This document shows positions 4,906 to 7,289 of a stretch of DNA of 7,289 nt, piece by piece. Location: positions 47,704 to 54,992 of the forward strand of contig CAJUOT010000014.1 in assembly GCA_910588135.1 (NCBI GenBank). Direction: 5' to 3'. The notes beneath the pieces were generated by a model. That model saw nothing but the letters and a program-made list of their open reading frames with translations, was not told where the DNA came from and made no database searches. The DNA comes from an uncultured Oscillospiraceae bacterium (GTDB lineage: Bacteria > Bacillota > Clostridia > Oscillospirales > Oscillospiraceae). Position 1 is the first letter of the stretch. Every line of letters begins with the position of its first letter. Position numbers and translations under genes: made by a program.

Positions 4906-5036
4906 CTATGCGGAAAGGTCTGGCAGAGCGGAGGCAAAAGCAGCAAGGACAATTGCTAAATGCTCTGCACCCATCTTTGCGGCCCACATCTGAATATTTC
5001 CGCTATTGGTACAGCCCCTGAATGTGAACTTTTTAT
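4906..5036 (-). other. Intergenic block with an unexplained short minus-strand frame and nested inverted repeats
   Basis: This gap between the rpsI terminator and the BlaI operator is open on the minus strand from 5094 to a TAG at 4906-4908. The first ATG (4987-4989) gives 27 residues, with MWAAKMGAEHLAIVLAAFAS as a start and ALPDLSA as the end. The codons before that ATG read FTFRGCTNSGNIQ, also protein-like, but no start codon with a ribosome site is present. On the DNA, GCAGAGC (4923-4929) pairs with GCTCTGC (4962-4968), and inside it AGCAA (4942-4946) with TTGCT (4953-4957). It may be a degraded gene end, a dispersed repeat or a small RNA. I recognise no family. Confidence 0.3.
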
Positions 5037-5054
5037 AAACTACTGGAGTAGTGT
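5037..5054. promoter_or_regulatory. Upstream BlaI-type operator (O1)
   Basis: The core ACTACT-GG-AGTAGT (5039-5052) is an inverted repeat directly abutting the -35 hexamer. Aligned over 18 bases with the second palindrome (5092-5109) it matches at 14 positions, sharing AAACTA, TG, TAGT. BlaI/MecI repressors bind such dyads as dimers. Placement next to the -35 of the repressor's own gene supports autoregulation. Confidence 0.75.
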
Positions 5055-5082
5055 TGACAAAGCCACACGACTGTGATAGTGT
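5054..5082 (+). promoter_or_regulatory. Promoter of the BlaI-M56 operon
   Basis: A perfect -35 TTGACA (5054-5059) and a 17-bp spacer precede TAGTGT (5077-5082), a poor -10 (3 of 6) helped by an extended TGA just before it. The start would be near 5089. Operators lie on each side, at the -35 and at the start of the transcript. Confidence 0.7.
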
Positions 5083-5091
5083 ATGGAATGT

Positions 5092-5109
5092 AAACTATTG
5101 CAATAGTTT
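5092..5109. promoter_or_regulatory. Downstream BlaI-type operator (O2), perfect palindrome
   Basis: AAACTATTG and CAATAGTTT form an exact 18-bp palindrome covering about +4 to +21 of the predicted transcript, just before the ribosome site. It shares its half-site with O1; the two centres are 55 bp apart, close to five helical turns, so both dimers would sit on the same face of the DNA. Bound repressor would block RNA polymerase. Confidence 0.8.
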
Positions 5110-5126
5110 GAAAGGAAGTGATGGAA

Positions 5127-5504
5127 ATGGCCGTCAAGCTCTTTGACTCGGAGCTGAAAGTCATGGACGTGCTGTGGAAAGAAGGGGATATGCCGGCAAA
5201 GCAGATTTCAGACATACTCAAAGAGACCACCGGCTGGAACATGAACACCACCTACACCGTCATCAAGAAGTGCATCACCAAAGGCGCCATTGAGCGCAGG
5301 GAGCCGAACTTTCTGTGCCACGCCCTGATTGCCAGGGATGTGGTGCAGGCGGCGGAAACCGAGGAACTGCTTCACAAGCTGTTCGACAGCTCCCCTGACC
5401 TGCTCTTTGCCTCCCTGCTGGGCCATCAGAAGCTGTCAAAGGCCCAGATCGACAACCTGCGGCGCATGGTTTCGGAGCTGCAAGCCCAGGAGGAAAGCGA
5501 ATGA
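5127..5504 (+). CDS. BlaI/MecI/CopY-family transcriptional repressor
   Basis: This roughly 125-residue protein is a winged-helix repressor of the penicillinase-repressor family. The N-terminal DNA-binding part runs from LFDSELKVMDVLWKEGD (5-21), with PAKQISDILKE as helix 2, to the recognition region NTTYTVIKKCITKGAIER (40-57); the C-terminal half is the helical dimerisation part (AETEELLHKLF, LRRMVSELQAQEESE). In the family the dimer holds the operon off until the partner M56 protease is activated and the repressor is cleaved or inactivated. Starts at 5118 (GTG), 5121 and 5127 (both ATG) are possible; 5127 is preferred because AAGGA (5112-5116) is 10 bases away, whereas the others are only 1 and 4 bases away. 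Two palindromes flank its promoter, so it very likely represses itself. Its stop overlaps the next start (ATGA). Confidence 0.92.
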   Translation: MAVKLFDSELKVMDVLWKEGDMPAKQISDILKETTGWNMNTTYTVIKKCITKGAIERREPNFLCHALIARDVVQAAETEELLHKLFDSSPDLLFASLLGHQKLSKAQIDNLRRMVSELQAQEESE

Positions 5505-7171
5505 GCCTTGTTCAAATGACCCTGTCCGGTGGAGTGTTTATCTTGTTCATCGTGGTGGTTCGGGCTCTGGCCCTCCACCGCCTGCCCAAAGGGGCGTTTC
5601 TGGCCCTGTGGGAGATGGCGGCGCTGCGGCTGCTCCTGCCGTTCACCATTCCCCTGCCGTTCAGCCTGTTTGCTCCCGCAAAGCATCTGCCGGTGGTGGG
5701 TGAGTATCTGTCACCGGGCGGGGCAGCAGTCCCAGGGACGCCCGCTGTGGGAATACCTTCTGACATACAGGTTCCGACTGGCACAGCTCCCGGCGTGGGT
5801 TTGCCTGTGGTCTGGCTGGCTGGTGCGGCACTGATGGCGGCATATTTTACAGTGTTCTATGTGCGGGCCAGAAGACAGTTCCGCTGTTCCAGCCCGGACA
5901 ATACCCCCGCTGTCCGGCGCTGGCTGACGGGCCAAAGGCTGCACAGACCGTTAGAGGTACGGCAGTCCGCCCTGGTGTCCTCGCCGCTGACCTATGGTGT
6001 CCTGCGCCCGGTGATCCTGCTCCCGGAGGACATGGAACGGGACGATGAAACCGCCCTGACCTGTATCCTCACCCATGAGTATATTCACATACGGCGCTTT
6101 GACAGCGTGGTGAAGCTGGTATTTGCCGCTGTGCTGTGCGTCCACTGGTTCAGCCCTTTGGCCTGGGTGATGTATGTCCTGGCCAACCGGGACTTGGAGC
6201 TGTCCTGCGACGAACGGGTGATGGATACCTTGGGCGGCAGGGAGAAAGCCTCCTATGCGCTGACCCTGATTAACATGGAGGAAGCCCGGAGCCGGTGCTT
6301 CTCACTTTACAACCATTTTAGCAAACTCGCAATTGAAGAAAGGATCGAAGCCATTATGAAATATAAGAAAGCGTCTATTCTGGCGCTGGCCTTGGCCGTT
6401 GCCCTGGTGGTTGGGGCGACTACCGCATTCGCGGCGTCTGCGGCCCCGTCTTCTCAGGAGGATCTGGATCGGAAGCTGAACGCGGAAACCACGGTTGACG
6501 ACGGCAGCCTGATGTCTTACGTGAATCCCAAGGATGGAAAGACCTACTACAGCTTTGACGGCGGAAAAACTTTTGAGGCTATGACGGACGAGGAGTTCGC
6601 GCGGCGCTTCCCCACTCCCGTGGTGGAGTGGTGGACCTACGAGGAGTACGCCGCATGGCTGGAGAACGAGAAAAAAGAGCTCCAGGCCATGCTGGGCGAG
6701 AAGGGCTGGACCGGAGGCCGGGGCGAGTTCGTCTGGACCCAGGAAATCATCGACGAAACCATCGCCATGTATGAGGGCATCCTCCAGGAGATTAAGGAGG
6801 GCAAACTCTACTCCAAGTCTGTGGATGGCGACACCGACAGTCTGCTGATCTCCGGCGGCGCCGGCAGCGTCTTTGTCAAGGAAGAGGACGGCAAGCTTGT
6901 AAAGCTCGCCCCGGATCAGGTTCAGGTTTCCACCTTTGTTTTCGACGGCTCCACACCGCTGGAGGGGGAGACCTGCATCGTGGACAAGGCTGGCGTGCCG
7001 CTGGACGACTGGGACGTGGCCCGCGCCCCCCAGTACACCGAGGAAGAGTGGCAGCAGATCATCTCCGACATTGAGAGCGGCAAAATTCCGCCTTTCGAAA
7101 TTCCGGACGATCCCAATGTTACGGTTCGTTTCGTGAATTACCCCGGCGGGAGCTGCGCGGGAAAGAGCTAA
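5501..7171 (+). CDS. M56-family (BlaR1/MecR1-type) membrane metalloprotease with a non-PBP outer domain
   Basis: The 556-residue protein begins inside the repressor's stop codon (ATGA), showing tight translational coupling. Hydrophobic segments lie near residues 8-25, 35-58, 100-121, 205-228 and 291-312. The M56 protease region between them has HEYIH (192-196, zinc ligands and catalytic Glu) and ELSCDE (233-238, probable third ligand E233), so it looks active. In BlaR1-type systems a signal outside the cell triggers this domain to destroy or release the BlaI repressor. Here the outer part (about 313-556) is acidic and aromatic, with YYSFDGGKTFEAMTDEEF, VEWWTYEEYAAWLENEKKEL and GEKGWTGG segments. 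It lacks the SxxK and KTG motifs of the beta-lactam sensor of BlaR1. I remember similar domains in clostridial M56 proteins but no known ligand. Residues 286-312 look like an internal signal peptide. The operon ends with a hairpin 5 bases later. Confidence 0.9.
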   Translation: MSLVQMTLSGGVFILFIVVVRALALHRLPKGAFLALWEMAALRLLLPFTIPLPFSLFAPAKHLPVVGEYLSPGGAAVPGTPAVGIPSDIQVPTGTAPGVGLPVVWLAGAALMAAYFTVFYVRARRQFRCSSPDNTPAVRRWLTGQRLHRPLEVRQSALVSSPLTYGVLRPVILLPEDMERDDETALTCILTHEYIHIRRFDSVVKLVFAAVLCVHWFSPLAWVMYVLANRDLELSCDERVMDTLGGREKASYALTLINMEEARSRCFSLYNHFSKLAIEERIEAIMKYKKASILALALAVALVVGATTAFAASAAPSSQEDLDRKLNAETTVDDGSLMSYVNPKDGKTYYSFDGGKTFEAMTDEEFARRFPTPVVEWWTYEEYAAWLENEKKELQAMLGEKGWTGGRGEFVWTQEIIDETIAMYEGILQEIKEGKLYSKSVDGDTDSLLISGGAGSVFVKEEDGKLVKLAPDQVQVSTFVFDGSTPLEGETCIVDKAGVPLDDWDVARAPQYTEEEWQQIISDIESGKIPPFEIPDDPNVTVRFVNYPGGSCAGKS

Positions 7172-7176
7172 TCTAT

Positions 7177-7225
7177 CACAAATAAGGGGGCCTGGAACAC
7201 ACGGTTCCAGGCCCCCCTATTTGTG
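7177..7225 (+). terminator. Intrinsic terminator of the BlaI-M56 operon
   Basis: A 13-bp stem (7186-7198 with 7204-7216, GGGGGCCTGGAAC) is extended after one A-C mismatch by nine more pairs (7177-7184 region with 7218-7225) around the loop ACACG. The A/T-rich lower stem supplies the U-rich part. It starts 5 bases after the stop codon, so no third gene belongs to this transcript. Confidence 0.85.
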
Positions 7226-7248
7226 GTCACGCTGCCTCTCCCATTGCT

Positions 7249-7289
7249 AGATCGGAAGAGCGTCGTGTAGGGAAAGAGTGTAGATCTCG
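7249..7289 (+). other. Illumina adapter read-through (not genomic)
   Basis: From 7249 the sequence reads AGATCGGAAGAGCGTCGTGT and continues AGGGAAAGAGTGTAGATCTCG to the end. This is the standard TruSeq read-2 side adapter (reverse complement of the universal adapter). It is an assembly artefact; genuine sequence ends at 7248. Confidence 0.97.

Noticed and set aside
6440..7171. Beta-lactam sensing by the M56 protein (classical BlaR1)
   Set aside because: No SxxK, SxN or KTG motifs are visible in the outer domain, and there is no beta-lactamase or mecA-like gene in the window; calling it a resistance sensor would be unsupported.
1..7248. CRISPR arrays, complete insertion sequences, replication origins
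   Set aside because: No regularly spaced repeats, transposase genes with terminal inverted repeats or DnaA-box clusters were seen on either strand.

Overview
The window looks like a chromosomal contig from a high-GC, low-copy gut Firmicute. The closest fit is an Oscillospiraceae/Clostridia relative of the Flavonifractor or Pseudoflavonifractor type. This is an inference from the Clostridia-style protein set (DUF815 ATPase, RNHCP protein, TtcA-like enzyme, BlaI/M56 pair), the strong AGGAGG ribosome-binding sites, the canonical TTGACA/TATAAT promoters and the TTG starts. The exact genus cannot be fixed from the sequence alone.

Left edge (1 to about 910): the right end of a mobile element. It holds the C-terminal part of a MobV-type relaxase, a 59-residue basic/acidic companion protein starting at TTG, and a perfect 16-bp two-way terminator. 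On the other strand, the terminator also closes a short, highly basic C-terminal coding remnant that has no start. That remnant runs into the 3' flank of a tRNA-Leu(CAG) gene (969-1055, minus strand), a typical landing site for integrative elements, so the element/host border probably lies between about 818 and 972.

Housekeeping block (1056-4905): back-to-back promoters serve tRNA-Leu (minus) and a DUF815 AAA+ ATPase (plus). The ATPase is followed by a structured 174-nt gap containing a possible 11-codon leader ORF, then an RNHCP zinc-ribbon protein. A hairpin separates this from a convergent TtcA-like tRNA thiolation enzyme. Divergent from the latter, a perfect-consensus promoter drives rplM-rpsI (ribosomal proteins L13 and S9), which end at a textbook intrinsic terminator.

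Regulatory block (4906-7225): after an unexplained intergenic stretch comes a two-gene operon coding for a BlaI/MecI-type repressor and an M56 (BlaR1-type) membrane metalloprotease, overlapping by ATGA. Two related palindromes flank the operon promoter and look like autoregulatory operators. The M56 protein keeps HEYIH and the CDE motif, but its roughly 245-residue outer domain is not the penicillin-binding sensor of classical BlaR1. No beta-lactamase or other target gene lies in the window, and a terminator follows directly. This pair is the best candidate here for an incompletely described signalling system.

The last 41 bases (7249-7289) are Illumina adapter sequence, not genome, so the contig really ends at 7248.
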